Shown: one piece after another, positions 11,233 through 23,619 of the stretch
Position numbering within the stretch: the stretch's first letter is position 1
Layout: each line of letters starts with the position of its first letter
DNA from: Eonycteris spelaea
Taxonomy: Eukaryota > Chordata > Mammalia > Chiroptera > Pteropodidae
Length of the DNA: 64,000 nucleotides
Reading direction: 5' to 3'
NCBI GenBank assembly: GCA_003508835.1
Contig: PUFA01000143.1
Coordinates: 4,179,501 to 4,243,500, forward strand
The notes under the pieces: model-generated
What the model saw: the letters and a program-made list of their open reading frames with translations, nothing else
What the model was told of the DNA's origin: nothing
Database searches by the model: none
Program-made: the position numbers and the translations under genes

Positions 11233-11715
11233 TCAGTATCCTGAGGACTCTCCTGAAGGACAGCTCCATCTCTTCTTATATCTAGTACCAGGATTTAGGT
11301 GACAAGTATGTGGCATCTCGTCAGAGATACCAGAATGAGAACTATCTGAGAAGTTTTCATCAAATGCAGAAGAACTGGGACCTTGCAGAGCCATGGGTGT
11401 TTTGTGGCTACATCCTGCTGTGACAGGGAGACTCTGAAGCTCAATAGTGCTCATTGAGAATATCAGAGTTATGCATGCCATGCATGCCATGCAGGAAATG
11501 CAAAGGCTGAACAGTATTAGGAAGGCCGGACCCAGGATACGCACGAGCTTGCTGTTAAGCCTAGGGCTGGTGTGACAACAGAGGGCTCTACCAAGACAGC
11601 TCAAAAGCTCAGGCCTCTGTGTTTGTATCTGGGCTTCAGTTCTTTGGCTATAAACGCTAGTGGCTTTTGATGCTACTGGAACCTGGATCCTTAGTAGGGC
11701 AGAAACTCAGAAAGG
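11233..11715 (-). other. Unexplained minus-strand open frame, about 160 codons
   Basis: The frame is open from a stop near 11715 to a TGA at 11233-11235. There is no ATG in the first part; the first start-like codon is TTG at about 11604, giving 123 residues. The residues after that contain one strongly hydrophobic stretch (about residues 22-50, rich in Ile, Leu, Phe and Cys) preceded by a basic segment ending in 'SKLVRILGP'. They are followed by a Ser/Asp-rich hydrophilic part with 'DENFSDSSHSGISDE'. This is the outline of a single-pass membrane protein, but I recognise no family. Directly downstream another frame stays open for about 50 codons after a 'ttactttcacacag' stretch that resembles a splice acceptor. 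The frame overlaps no repeat I can name. It may be an exon, a decayed gene or chance. Confidence 0.25.
11471..11493. repeat. Short ATGCATGCC tandem repeat
   Basis: Two and a half copies of the unit 'atgcatgcc' or its shifted form occur here. In the minus-strand open frame this encodes a repeated Met-Ala-Cys. Confidence 0.6.
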
Positions 11716-11844
11716 GCAGGTACACTTACTGAAATATACCTATCACTCCCTCACACGCAGAGCATTTAACTATTACTAAGAATATATTTTGGGGAGTTAT
11801 TATTACTCTGTTTTTCACTACCGTAGCTATGGCTGGCTAATATT

Positions 11845-12010
11845 CCTTAAGCATTGACTATGTTCCTGGCAGTGTGTTATGTATAACTGCCATATATATA
11901 CATGAACAGGAATTACGTGGCCAGCCCAAAGTTACACAGCCAATGACTGGTGAAGCCACAACTCTGGGTCTGCTTTGTTCAAAGCCCCAGCTGTTTAAAT
12001 GCAGTGCCAG
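11845..12010 (-). repeat. MIR SINE (complement)
   Basis: The plus strand reads 'cattgactatgttcctggca', then 'gtggccagcccaaagttaca', 'cagccaatgactggtgaagc' and 'aactctgggtctgctttgtt', matching the reverse complement of MIR from its 3' end to the B-box region. Confidence 0.7.
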
Positions 12011-12059
12011 ACTGGCCAAGTTTTTGGCCAGTAGGAAACACTTTCTCTCATTGAGTTGT

Positions 12060-13680
12060 GGGTTTTAGAACTTTCCAATCTTGGTGTTCTATGAAGAAGA
12101 CTACCTTTATATTTCAATTGTATACATAGTATTATTGTGCATTTATTACATATACAACTGTGGCTTTTCCCCCTTTACTCTTGAAAATAAGATAAAAATA
12201 TCTAAGGACAAGGATTTTATCTTGACAGAGTCCACTGAGATAATGTGAATCCTGTCAGGAACTGAACTTAATTTTTAGTCGACAGTGTGTGTGTGTGTCT
12301 TGTGTATATGATATAATGTTTGAGTTGTTGCTTTATCCTTTGATGGGTCATGATTACTGAGGCTGTTAACAAAATGTGTAAATATTTGTCATGTAATAAA
12401 GCTGAACTCAAATAGATGAAACTAAAGTGTTGTAATATAGTGTTGTTAATATAGTTAGAGTCTGGACAGATAAACAGTCAACAAGGAAGAGAATAGCTGG
12501 AGTTCAGAATTATAAAACAAATACATAGAGGAAGAATAACCTTTTAAATAATGTAGTCATTTAAAAAAATACTATGGTAGTCCTGGATCACATCCCAAAT
12601 GCTTCCATCTCTCCACACTGTCTATATTCAACATAGTGTATTATAATGTATTGTGTGTTGGTACCTGTGTATATATATGCACAATTTCCCCCAACATTTT
12701 CTGCCTTAATCTACATTAAATATCATTCTATTCTAAATTTTTAAATAGACATACTCATATCTTCTTCTTCAAATTTTTGAAAACTATTTTGTGTGTGTTC
12801 AGGAAACATCTTTGATGGGGCCATTAATCTTGCTGTTCCCCTTTCTTCTATATAAAACAATTTTCTATCATTATACAGGGTTACCTTCTGTGAATATAGG
12901 ATCTCTCACATAAAATCAAAAAAATTTATCTGAAGAAGGAAAATTTGGATAAAAGCAAGGTGGGGGGTCATTTCCACCTTATCATTTGTATTTTATGACA
13001 TCTGTGAACTTTTTTTTTCCCCCAAATTCAAGATTTGTACTATCTTAGAAACCTCAAGGAAGGGAATATAATTAAGATATAATTAAGTTTCATCTTCTGT
13101 TTAAGACCTCCAAAGCCCCCAAACCAAGACAAATCCTGAGAATGTTATAGAAAATGTGCCCAATTTCCCAGAAATTTACCCCTTTCTTGACCTGGGTCTT
13201 GCTTTTTCTCTTTTGATTTAATCCTGACCTCACTCCTCCTCTTATTGCTTTATTGTAGGGTTAATTCACTTAGCTAAGTCAGGGAGCTTGGTCTTTTCCT
13301 GACCCTACACCATGTTCTTTTTTTAAAAGGATTATTTCGTCATGGCTTAAATTTTCACTCTTAAGATTTCTATATTAATATTACTTATAGTGAGTCCCCT
13401 TGTCCACATTTACAAATATCTATTGAATATTTCTGCTCTAATTCTTTGCTCTGTCTCAAGTTGAACATGTTCAAATTCTAACATTATTGTTCCTGCCAAA
13501 TTATAGGCTTGAGGATTTGTCAGAATTTCCATTCACCGCTCCCCCTTCCTCAATTATATTTGTGAGCCAGACAGCCTTCCACAGTCTCATGCTGCTCTTC
13601 CATTTCCTCCTACATTACCTTTGCCCTCACAGCCTTCACTGCTGATGGGCTTCTAGCTTAGGCTTACTCATCATTCACTT
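12060..13680. other. AT-rich intergenic DNA
   Basis: No gene or named repeat. A short (TG)n lies at about 12284-12300. Polypyrimidine and AT-rich patches occur, but nothing is organised. Confidence 0.4.
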
Positions 13681-13689
13681 CTCTCTCAG

Positions 13690-13765
13690 CAACTGTTCTT
13701 GTTCACCTCCTGTGTACCTACCCTGAAAAGGTGCTGAGAATACAGCAATGGGCAAAGTGGAACTT
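13690..13765 (-). repeat. L2 LINE fragment (tentative)
   Basis: The motif 'aaggtgctgagaatacagca' followed by 'atgggcaaagtgg' resembles the complement of the L2 3' region. It is short and diverged. Confidence 0.45.
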
Positions 13766-14840
13766 TTCCCCACTCACCTCTTGTCATAGAACTTGCCACT
13801 GCAGGATGGTCCATCTGGTGTCTCTTGGCAGACTGACTTTCCCACAATGACACAGCTGTAACAATTGAGATTACATGCCCCACACCACAGTTGAATTTTG
13901 TGGTGTGTGAAGTGATTATATATGCATTATTTATTCTAGGTCATGGGAAAATTATGTTTTCTCAGGAAGTCCTTGACATCTCTTATTTTGACTAAATAAG
14001 CAAATTAATTTTTGGGTTTTATGTCCAAGACTTTATTTTTATTTTAAATAAAGGCTTTCACCAGAAGCTTATAGTTTGGTTCTTTGCTCTGTCATTTGAG
14101 ACTTGAGACGTATTAAACATGTTATTCAAGGCTGTAACCAAGGTAAGAAGACTTTAGTTAAATGCATAGTTAGTGCTAGGAATTAAAACTTAGTAAATTT
14201 GCCAATTGTTTTTGGTGATGTATCTAATGAACACTTTTTAGCCTTGACTTATTTATTATATTTGATTTACTTAAGGTTGAGTACCTAGCCTAACCAATAC
14301 TGAAAAAAAAAAACTCACTGCAAACAATAAGATAAAGAAAATGATTTTTTTAAAATGAGCTTGAAAAAGGTTTTTTTTAAATGAGAAATTTTAATGCATA
14401 AAACAATTCAGTTTATGATTCGCTTTGATCCCCAAATATATTAACAATTTTAAAAATAGTGGTTATTACAGCATATATTTATAATAAATAATTCAAAGGC
14501 TACCAATGAAAAGAAAATTAACTGGGTCAAACCAAAAAAGCAGTCACATGGTTCTGCTTCCAAAGACTCAGAAATTTGAGAGAAGTTTTCATAATAGCTT
14601 TCCATTTTGTGGTCTTTCGACTTAAGTTGCAATTATAACTCACAATCACATGAAAACTAAAGCAGGAAAGGGCTAAGAATAGAATAAAAGGAAAAGTTAA
14701 GACTAACACCAATCATGTTCTTGAAATTTATATTGTTGAAAAGTTTTATTAATAATCTAGAGAATCAAGATAGAATTTTAAAAATTAATTAAAAATATTT
14801 CTCAAAATCTTTTACTTTATAGATATAATGATCATGGCAT
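13766..14840. other. AT-rich intergenic DNA
   Basis: Nothing supported. A small hairpin with arms 'cacaccac' and 'gtggtgtg' lies at about 13881-13910. Short open frames on the minus strand look random. Confidence 0.4.
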
Positions 14841-14844
14841 GTTA

Positions 14845-15340
14845 GTTTTCCATTGCTGCTGTATCAAATTACTACACACTTAGTGGTTTAAAACAGCACA
14901 AATTCTTGCATTTCTATATATCAGAAGTTCTACAGGTTCTTACTGTGCTAAAAATCAAGATTTCAGCAGCACTAATCCTTCATGGAGGCTCTAGGGGCCT
15001 TCTTTTCTCCAGCTTAGAGGGGCTGTCTGCATTTCTTGGCTCTGGGCTCTCTTCTTCCGTTGTGTAATTCAGCAGCATCAGGTTGAGTCTTCCTCATATT
15101 GCATCACTCTTGTATTGGCTCTTTTGCCTCCATCTCAAATATAAAGACCCTTGTGATTACATTGGGATCACTCAGATAATTCAGGTTAATCTCCATATTT
15201 TAAGGTCAGTTGACTAGCAACTTTAATTTCATCTGTTACCTTAATTCTCCACTGCCCGTGTAACAAAACATATTCATAGGCTCCAGAAATTAGGATGCAA
15301 ATATCTTTGGGGGCCATTATTCTGCCAACCTTTCACGGTA
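14845..15340 (-). repeat. MaLR (MLT1-like) solo LTR
   Basis: The plus strand begins 'gttagttttccattgctgct' and continues 'caaattactacacacttagt', 'ggtttaaaacagcacaaatt' and 'ggaggctctaggggccttct'. It ends 'tgggggccattattctgcca'. These match, in order, the complement of an MLT1-type LTR. It is complete or nearly so at about 490 bp, with no internal retroelement sequence beside it. Confidence 0.75.
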
Positions 15341-15951
15341 TTGTTTTAGGCTTTCAGTACAGTCTATCATTAAGAATAGAACTGCAAAAGTTAAAAAAAG
15401 TTGTATCTGAAAACCTTTAGGTATTTATTTCCTTTTAAAGATTTTAGGTAACATGTGTTTCTGATGTTCTGATAGAAATATATTATTTTAGAGGTTTCTC
15501 AACTCTGAACAAGACTAGCCATTCTGTTCTGGTGGGTTTAAAAAATAAGGTGAACAATTTATTCTCATTCCCTTGATTAGTAAAACAGACATAATTGAGG
15601 CCATGAAGAAACTCATTCATAGTCAGATGCACTGAGGGCTCTTATCAAGGGGGGTAAAGCAGAGGAGAGTTAGAATCTAAAATTAAAAGACTTCCCAGCT
15701 TAGTAGAATGAGCAACGCTGTCATAGACTTATTTCCTTTCCTGAGTTCTTCATCTTGGATTGAATATTTAATAGTAAAAACTATTAGAGAAATGCCATTA
15801 TTGCAAAATCATGGGAAAATATTTGCATGGTTGAAGAAAAGAGAATTCCATTTCAAATTTTATACAGTAACCTACATTCATCATTGAGACCATTAAGTTC
15901 CCAGAAAAAAGGTCTATGTTCTGCTATAAAATTACTTGAGTTAAGATAGAA
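15341..15951. other. Single-copy DNA
   Basis: No gene or named repeat seen before the L1 target site. Confidence 0.4.
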
Positions 15952-15959
15952 CTAGGGAT
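15952..15959. repeat. Target-site duplication, left copy
   Basis: The octamer 'ctagggat' here recurs at 22397-22404 exactly beyond the L1 5' end. The similarity continues loosely into T-rich sequence, so the original duplication may have been a few bases longer. Confidence 0.75.
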
Positions 15960-16231
15960 TTGTTTTTCTTTATCATGTTTCTAATTTTAATTTTTTATTA
16001 TTTTATATTAGTTACAGGTATATAGTACAATGATTATACAGTTATTAATTTATGAAGCGGCAAAACCATTACAATAGTATTGACTATATTCCCTATGCTA
16101 TCCTCCCCATGACTGTTTTGTTACTACCAATTTATACTTCTTCCACCTTTTTCACTCAGTCCTCCAATCACCAGTTTGTCCCTTATATCCATGAGTCTGT
16201 TTTCATTTAGTTTGTTAATTTCTTTTGTTCC

Positions 16232-19200
16232 TTAGATTCCACATGTAAGTGAAATCATATGGTATTCATTGTTCTTTGTCTGACTTATTTCACTCAGCAG
16301 AATACCCTCCAGGTCCATCCATGTTGTTGCAAACAGTAAGATTACACTTTTTTTAATGACTGAGTGATAGTCCATTGTATATGTACCATAACTTCTTTAT
16401 CCAATAATCAATTGATGGGCACTTAAGTTCCTTTTATATCTTGGCTACTGTTCATAGCACTCCATGAACATAGGGGTGCATAAATCTTTACAAAGTAGTG
16501 TTTTGATTTTCTTTGGATAAATACTCAGAAGTGCAATTGCTGGGTTGAAAAAACAGTATTTTTTTAATTTTTTGAGGAAACTCCAAACTGTTTTCCACAG
16601 TGGCTCTACCAGTTTGCATTCCTACCAACAGTGTACAAGGGTTCTCTTTAGTCCATATCCTCATGAACATTTGTTGTTTTTTGAGTTACTGATGATAGCC
16701 ACCCTGACAGGTGTGAGAGGATATCTCATTGTGGTTTTATCTCACATTTCTCTGATGATTAGTGACCCTGAGCACCTTTTCATATGTCTATTGGCCATCC
16801 ATAGGTCCTCTTTGGAAAAACATCTATTCAGGTCTTCTTCTGTCTATTTTTAAATTGAATTGTTTGTTTTTTATTGTTGAGTTGTATGAGTTCTTCACAT
16901 ATTTGGATATTAACCCCTTGTCAGATATATCATCGGCAAATATCTTCTTCCATTCAGTAGGTTGTCTTTTGTTTTTTTGATCGTTTCCTTTGCTGTGCAA
17001 AACCTTTTTGGTTTAATGTAGTCCCATTTGTTTATTTCATTTCTTGTTTTCCTTGTCTGAGGAGACATATCAGAAAAAAATTAATAGCAATATCAGAGAG
17101 TTTACTGCCTATGTTTTCTTCTAGAAGTTTTATGGTACGGGTCTTACGTTTAAGTCTTTACTCCATTTTGAGTTTTGTCTTGTATATGGTGTAAAGAAGA
17201 TAGTTCAGTTTCAATTTTTGCATGTATCTTTCCAGTTTTCCCAACAGCATTTGTTAAAGAGATAGCCTTTACCCCATTGTATATATAAGGTAGTGTTGTA
17301 CCTCCAACTTTGTTCTTCTTTCTCAAAATTGTTGTGACTATTCAGGATCTTTTAAGGTTCCATATAATTTTGGTTATCTGTTCTAGTTCTCTGAAAAATG
17401 CCATTGGAATTTTGAGAGGGATTGCATTGAATTTATAGATTGTTTTGGGGTGTATGACCATTTTAATGATGCTGATTATTCCTACCCATGAACACAATAT
17501 GTGCTTCCATTTATTTATATCTTCTTCAATTTCTTTTTTCAGTGACTTATAATTTTTCAAAAACAGGCCTTTTACCTCCTTGGTTAATTTGAATCCTAGG
17601 TATTTTATGTTATTGATGCAATTGTAAATGGGATTGTTTTTTAATTTCTCTTTCTAATAGTTTATTATTGACATATAAAAATGTAACCAACTTCTGAATA
17701 TTAATTTTGTATCCTGTTTCTTTACTGAATTGATCAGTTCTAAGGTTTTCTTTCTTGTCCGATTGCGATAGCTAAGACTTCCAATACTATGTTGAATAGA
17801 AATGGTGAAAATGGGTATCCTTGTCTTGTTCCTGATCACTTTTAGCTTTTCTCCATTGAGTATAATGTTAACTGTAGGTTTGTCATATACAACATGGCCT
17901 TTCTAATGTTGAGGTATGTTCCTTCTATTCCCACTTTGCTGAGATTTTTTAACTTGAGTGGATGCTGGGTTTTGTTGAACTCTTTTTTGCATCTATTGAA
18001 ATGATCATATGATTTTTATCTTTCTATTTGTTAATGTGGTATATCACATAATTGATTTGTGGGTATTAAACCAAACCTCGTATCCCAAGAATAAATTCAA
18101 CTTGATTATGGTTGATGATCTTTTTAATGTATTGCTGAATTTAGTTTGCTAATATTTTGTGAGGATATTTGCATCAATGTTTATCAGGGATATTGAGTTA
18201 TAGTTTTGTTTGTTTTGTTTTGTTTGTTTTGTTTTGTTTGTGTATTGTCTTTGTCTGGTTTTGGAATTAGGTAATGGTGGCCTTGTAAAAAGAATTACAA
18301 AGATTTTTCTTCTCTTGATTTTTTTTTTGAAATAGTTTGATAGGAATAGATGTTAATTCTCTTTGAATGTTTGGTAAAATTCACCTGGTCCTGGACTTTG
18401 GTTTTTTGGAAGTTTTTTTTCATCACTGATTTGATTTGATTTGTAGCAATCACTTGTTTCAGATTGTTTGTTGCTTCTTGACTCAGTCTTGGGAGAGTGT
18501 ATGTTTCTAGGAATGTGTTCATTTCTTCCAGATTGTCCAATTTATTGGCATATAATTGCTCATAGTATTTCTTATAATCCTTTACATTTTTGTAGAGTTC
18601 CTAGTTACTTCTCTTCTTTCATTTCTGATTTTATTAATTTGAGTCTTCTCTTTTTCTTCACAAGTCTCATTAAAGATTTTTCAATTTTGTTTATCCTTTC
18701 AAAAAATCAGCTCTTGGTTTCATTGATTTTTTAAATTGTTTTTCTAGACTCTATTTCATTTATTTTCACTCTGATCTTTATTATTTCCTTCTTTCTACTG
18801 ACTTTGGGTGTTATTTGCTGGTTTTTTTCAGTTCTTTTAAGTGTAACATTTGATTGTTTATTTGAGATTTTACTTGTTTCATAAAGTAGGTCTGTATTGC
18901 TATGAATTTCCCTTTTAGAACTGCTTTTGCTGTGTTCCATAATTTTTGAATTGTTGTGTTGTCATTTTCATTTGTCTCTAGTTACCTTTTGATTTCTTCC
19001 TTGATGTCATTGCTAACCTATTCATTGTTTAGTAGCATATTGTTTAGCTTCCATATGTTTGTATATTTTCCTGTTTTTTTTTCTTGTAGTTGATTTCTAG
19101 TTTCATACCCATGTGGTCATAGAAGACACCTGATATAATTTCAAACTTCATAATTTTATTGAGACTTGTTTTGTGTCTGTTCTGGAAAATGTTTCATATG

Positions 19201-19781
19201 TACTTTACAACAATGTATATTCTGCTTTGGTGTTAAATGGTCTGAAAATATCAATGAAATCCATCTGATCTAGTGTGTCATGTAAAGTTGCTGTTTTCTT
19301 ATTGATTTTCTGTTTGGAAGATGGTCCATTGGTATCAATGGGGTGTGATAGTCTCCTACTATGAGTGTGTTACTATTGATCTTTCCCTTTATGTCAGTCA
19401 ATAACTGCTTTATTATTTAGGTGCTTCTATGTGTATGTTTACTAGAGTTATAACCTCTTATTGTAATGATCCTTTATCATTATGTAATGCCTTTCTTTGT
19501 CTCTCAATATAGCCTTTGTTTTAAAGTCTATTTTGTCTTATATAAGTATTGCTACCCTAGTTTTTTTAAAATTTCCATTTGTGTTAAATATCTTTTTCCA
19601 TCCCTTTACTTTCAGTGTGTGTGTCATTTGATCTGAAGTGGGTCTTTTGTAGACAACATAAGTATGGGTTTTGTTTTCTTATTCATTCAGCTACCCTATG
19701 TCTTTTGATTGGAGCATTTAAACCATTGACATTTAAAGTGATTATTGATAGGCACAGAGTTATTGCAATTTTATTATTCAT
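16232..19781 (-). pseudogene. L1 ORF2 pseudogene (endonuclease and reverse transcriptase)
   Basis: In a live L1, ORF2 encodes an APE-type endonuclease that nicks T-rich target DNA and a reverse transcriptase that copies the L1 RNA at the nick. The N-terminus is visible as 'ITLNVNGLNAPIKRHRVAE' (frame at 19683-19985) and further pieces lie at 18731-18940 and 18295-18540. The thumb and C-terminal side includes '[20 protein letters not shown]' (17342-17560). The stop codon is at 16232-16234, in the conserved context 'ggaatctaa' on the sense strand. Frameshifts and stops divide it into pieces under 110 codons. It is flanked upstream by ORF1 with almost no spacer. Confidence 0.85.
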
Positions 19782-19799
19782 ATTTAATAAATTTTCCCC

Positions 19800-20745
19800 C
19801 CTTCTTGTTTTCACAGAAGTCCTCTTTAACACTTTTTGTAATTTGGTGAGGATTTGCTTTAGCTTTTTACTGTCTGGAAAGGTTTTTATCTCACCTTCTA
19901 TTTTAATTGATAGCCTTGCTGGATAGAGTAGTCTTTGTTTTTGGTTCTTGTTTTTCATCACTTTGAATATTTTGCTCAATTCCATCTGGCCTGCAAAATT
20001 TCTGTTAAGAAATCAGCTGACATTCCTATGGGGGTATCCTTGTAAGTAACTATCTGCTTTTCTCTTGCTGTTTTTAGGATTCTCTCTTGGTCTCCAACCT
20101 TTGGCATTTTAATGATGATGTGCCTTGGTGTGGGTCTGTTTGGTTTACTCTTGTTTGGGACTTTTTGTATTTTGTGGACTTTTATCTCTTTTACTAGGTT
20201 AGGGAAGTTTTCTGTCATTATTTTTTCAGATAGGTTCTCAATCAATCCCTTGCTTTCTTTCTTTTCCTTCAGGTACTCTTATGATGTGGATGTTGGTACA
20301 TATGATATCCCAGAAGTCTCTTTAACTTTTCTCATTTTTTTGATTCCTTTTTCTTTTTGCTGTTCTGATTGGGTATTTTCTGCTATGTTGTCTTCCAATT
20401 CACTGATCCAATCCTCCACTTCATCTAATCTACTGTTGATTCTTTCTAGCGTACTTCATTTCAGTTATTGAATTCTTCATTTCTGAATGTTTTTTTTAAA
20501 TGGGTTCTTTGTCTTTTTTTATGCTTACTATCTCTCTGTTGAAGTCCTCACTGAGATCATCTATTCTCCTCCTAAGTTTATTAAGCATCCTTATAACCAG
20601 TTTTTTTTTAACTCTATCTTCGGTAGGTTGCTTCCTCCATTCGTGTAGCTTTTTATTTATTTTTAAAATCTTTTTCCTCTTGTTTTATTTGCAGTATGTT
20701 TCTTTGTTGTCTTATTTTAGTTGATGCTCTATGTTTGTTTCTATG
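19800..20745 (-). pseudogene. L1 ORF1 pseudogene
   Basis: The frame at 19976-20245 keeps the C-terminal nucleic-acid-binding half, with recognisable stretches 'MTENFPNLVKEIK' and 'PTPRHIIIKMPKV'. The coiled-coil N-terminal half (about 20250-20745) is frameshifted. In the 19683-19985 frame the tail of ORF1 now reads through into the ORF2 start, which points to loss of the normal ORF1 stop. In living elements this protein forms a coiled-coil trimer and packages the L1 RNA. This copy is not translatable as a whole. Confidence 0.8.
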
Positions 20746-20749
20746 TATT

Positions 20750-22396
20750 ATGAAGATTTGTTACATCTCTCAGCTATGGTCAGGTGGTCTTATGTAGTAG
20801 GTGTCCCGTGTGGCCCAGTGGTGCAGTCTCCCTGATCATCTGCTCTGGGGGCTCTGGGTGTTACTTGTGCAGTTGTGTGTGTTCTCTTGTTGTAGCTAAG
20901 CCTTGATTGCCGTTAGCACATCAGTGAATGGAATAGACCCTCATGCCTACTGGCTGTGGGACTTGGCCATGCCTGCAGTGTATGAGCTGCTGTGTGGGGG
21001 CTGACACCAGAGTAGGATTTGCTGCAACAGTCTCATTGACCTGTTTATTGGGCTTGCCAGGTGGTTCTCTGTAGTAGTCAGAGGCCAGCCTTTGGGTGTG
21101 CTGGTTCTATGGCCCCTTGAGAGGGGCTCCAGTGTAGGCCAACATCAGCCACTGCCTTTGTTTGCTGGAGCTACCTGGTAGGAGCTACGAAGCACTCTGA
21201 GGATGGTTGCTGCCTATGCTGGATCTATAGACAAGTGGGAGAGACCACACTGTGAGATGAAATTGGTTACCACCAGTTCTGGGCCTCAGGCAGCCTTATA
21301 AAAGGATCAGTGCACCTTATGGCCTGAGGCTTCCTGCCAGGTGCCCATATTGACTTTGCAGCTGGAAGAGACTTTGGGTCAAATGTGAATTGGGTGAGGC
21401 ACAGACTGAGGGAGTCACCAGGGTAAAGCAAGTGAATTTTACCTGGCCAATTCAGAGTCAGTTTTCATGCCAATGCTGAATCTGCAGCTTCCTGTAAAAG
21501 TCTCCAATAGCAGCAAGGCCAGCTGCTGTCCACCTTAGGCTCTCAGACCTTTGTGATCCACTCAAGAGATATTACAGCTCAGACTGTCACCGCTGGCCCA
21601 CCGCCAAGACTCCTCCAACATGTGAGGGCTGCATGCAGGCCATGTGAGTATAAAGCTGCTGCCTGCCAATACATATGTGGCCCAGAGAAGGTGCAGGGCA
21701 ATTTGTGGGCTGGGTACAGTGGAGCCCTAGGGAGACAAGGGGTAGACTGGGCAAATCTCACCAGGCAAATACAGCTTCAGAACTGGTTGCACAGGAGGAA
21801 GGTTCAACATAGACAGATGGTGCCTGTCTGTGGACTGCATTGGAGTGGGGCCCAACAATGCAGCAATGGTGACTTTCTTTCCAGCCCTTGACCCTGTGTC
21901 ACACGACTCAGTCTTTCCCCATAAGTCTCTTGTGCCTCCCGAGCCACTGACCCTTTGCCAAATCCCAGGGTGAGTGTCTGTGAGCGAGTGAGTCTTTGTG
22001 CCAGCCCCTTAAGGAGATATCTGGGTTTTCAGGATCCTTCCATCTCACCCAGATGTTCAGAATACCCACTGGTTTTGTGGGAATTCATCTTTCTAGAGTT
22101 GGAAACTGTATAGGGCGAGGGCCCCTCATTTCTTCTTGGGGGCCTCTGGAACCACACTTTTCCTCCAGCTGCTGAACCTACAGGCAAGGGTGCAGGACCA
22201 GCCTGCTTTATGTCTCCACCCCTCCTACTGGTCTCGATGTGGCTTTTCTTTATATCCTCAGATATATGTGTTATGACCAGCTAGACTTCAGGTGGTGTTC
22301 CAAGTTTTTTGTTTTACGATTTTGTTGTAATTTTAATGCAGTCCTGGGAGGAGGTGACCCCTGCTTTTACTTAGTCTGCCATCTTGACTGGAACTC
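20750..22396 (-). promoter_or_regulatory. L1 5' UTR (former internal promoter)
   Basis: About 1.65 kb of GC-richer sequence lies upstream of ORF1. It ends on the sense strand with the terminal 'caagatggcagactaagtaa' motif; an AAGATGG core near L1 starts is a known YY1-type site. Open frames on either strand inside this block are not conserved between the L1 copies here. Confidence 0.7.
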
Positions 22397-22404
22397 CTAG
22401 GGAT
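22397..22404. repeat. Target-site duplication, right copy
   Basis: This is the partner of 'ctagggat' at 15952-15959. It sets the 5' boundary of the full-length L1 at about 22396. Confidence 0.75.
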
Positions 22405-22409
22405 ATATT

Positions 22410-22745
22410 TTTACACTGTCATCATTTAAAGTTTATTTATTTTTAAAATTAAAATTGTACTTATTTTTGAACACTGTTTAAGATACAGAATTTACAAAAA
22501 GACATACAGTGAAACATCCCCTCTGGACCCTGTCTCTCAAACACCTTATTTCCTTCCTTGAGACATCAGTGTAGTCTGTTTGTTTTTATGTGCGTGTAGC
22601 TTCTGGAAGTATTTTATACATTTCTAAGCAAATATATATATAAATAATTCCAACCCTCACCACTATAAAAAATACACTTTATATACTGTTCTGCATCTTA
22701 CTCTTGCTTTTAATTAAGAATATATTTTTGACATTACATACAGTA
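22410..22745 (-). repeat. Old LINE-like 3' fragment (tentative)
   Basis: Pieces such as 'agacatacagtgaaacatcc', 'agcttctggaagtattttat' and 'ttctgcatcttactcttgct' recall ancient LINE 3' sequences in complement. It is diverged and not assigned to a family. Confidence 0.45.
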
Positions 22746-22749
22746 AAGT

Positions 22750-23618
22750 GCTTCCTCATCCTCCTTTTGTACTTAAAAAAATTTGAGATAATTTTGAATT
22801 TAGAGTAGAGTTGACAAAAAAAAATACAGAAAGCTCACATACACTCTGTGCACAACCCTTCTATGTCTTATATAATCCTAGAACAATAATCAAGAAATTG
22901 ATCTTGGTATAATACTAAATTCAATTAAATGAGAATTAATTTGATAATACTATTTTTTCCACTGGTAACCTTTCCCCTCCTCAGATCCAGTCCAGAATCC
23001 CACATCACAGTAGTCTTCATGTCTCCCTTTCTTTCCTTTCCTTAGTTTCCCCTTGTTTTTTATAATCTTGAAGAGTACTGGTCAGTTGTTCGTATAATAT
23101 CTCTTAATTTGGTTTTCTCTGGATGTGTTATGACTTTTATAGTGCATCATATTTGGAATACATGATGTTGATAAATACATATGGTGATACTAACTTTGAT
23201 TTCAGCTAAGGAGGTGTTTAATAGAAATTGAAGTAAAGTTACTATTTTCCCCATTGCAACTATGTATTTTGAGAGAAAGTTTGAGATTATGTAAATATTT
23301 TCCTACTTAAACTTTTCCTCACAAGTTTTAGCACTCAGGTGGATCTTGCCTGTGTAATCATTATTGAGATCTTCTGTTAGTGATTTTTTATTTTTCTCAC
23401 TTCTTTGTTTATTCATTGAAATTTTTTGTTTTATAAAGAAGAGTCCCTTTTCACCTATTTATTCAGTTATTTACTTATATCTGTATGGACTCATGGATAT
23501 TTATTTAAATCTTTGGATTATAATTCAATAGGATAATTATTTATTTTGTTGTTTCAAAATTCTAACTTTTTTTATTATAGTCATTTCAGGTTGATTCCTG
23601 AAACTTTTTAGAATTTTT
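22750..23618 (-). repeat. L1M-type LINE 3' UTR
   Basis: The plus strand follows the long, well-known L1M 3' UTR in complement: 'ttgaagagtactggtcagtt', 'agtgcatcatatttggaata', 'gatactaactttgatttcag', 'aaagttactattttcccc', 'cttttcctcacaagttttag' and 'tatggactcatggatattta'. The order is fully collinear over more than 800 bp. Confidence 0.8.
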
Positions 23619-23619
23619 T

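Larger units (their letters stand above)
15960..22396 (-). mobile_element. Full-length but inactive L1 retrotransposon
   Basis: All parts are present on the minus strand: 5' UTR (22396-about 20750), ORF1 (about 20745-19800), ORF2 (about 19781-16232), and a 3' UTR ending in a T-rich stretch (tail on the sense strand) near 15990. The 5' terminus on the sense strand begins 'ggagttccagtcaagatggc', the usual L1 start, and 8-bp duplications flank the whole. Both ORFs are broken by many stops and frameshifts, so it cannot move. Its completeness makes it the best internal reference for judging the deleted copies in this window. Confidence 0.9.

Noticed and set aside
13881..13910. Small hairpin 'cacaccac ... 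gtggtgtg' as a terminator or microRNA
   Set aside because: The stem is only 8 bp with no further pairing, too short for a microRNA precursor; such hairpins are frequent by chance.
18203..18243. (TTTTG/TTTG)n stretch as a regulatory or G-quadruplex motif
   Set aside because: The G bases are single, so no quadruplex can form; it is simple sequence within L1 ORF2.
21553..21891. 112-codon plus-strand frame in an L1 5' UTR (possible ORF0-like antisense protein)
   Set aside because: Primate L1 has an antisense ORF0, but this frame has no counterpart at the same place in the other L1 5' UTRs in the window, so chance in GC-rich sequence is likelier.
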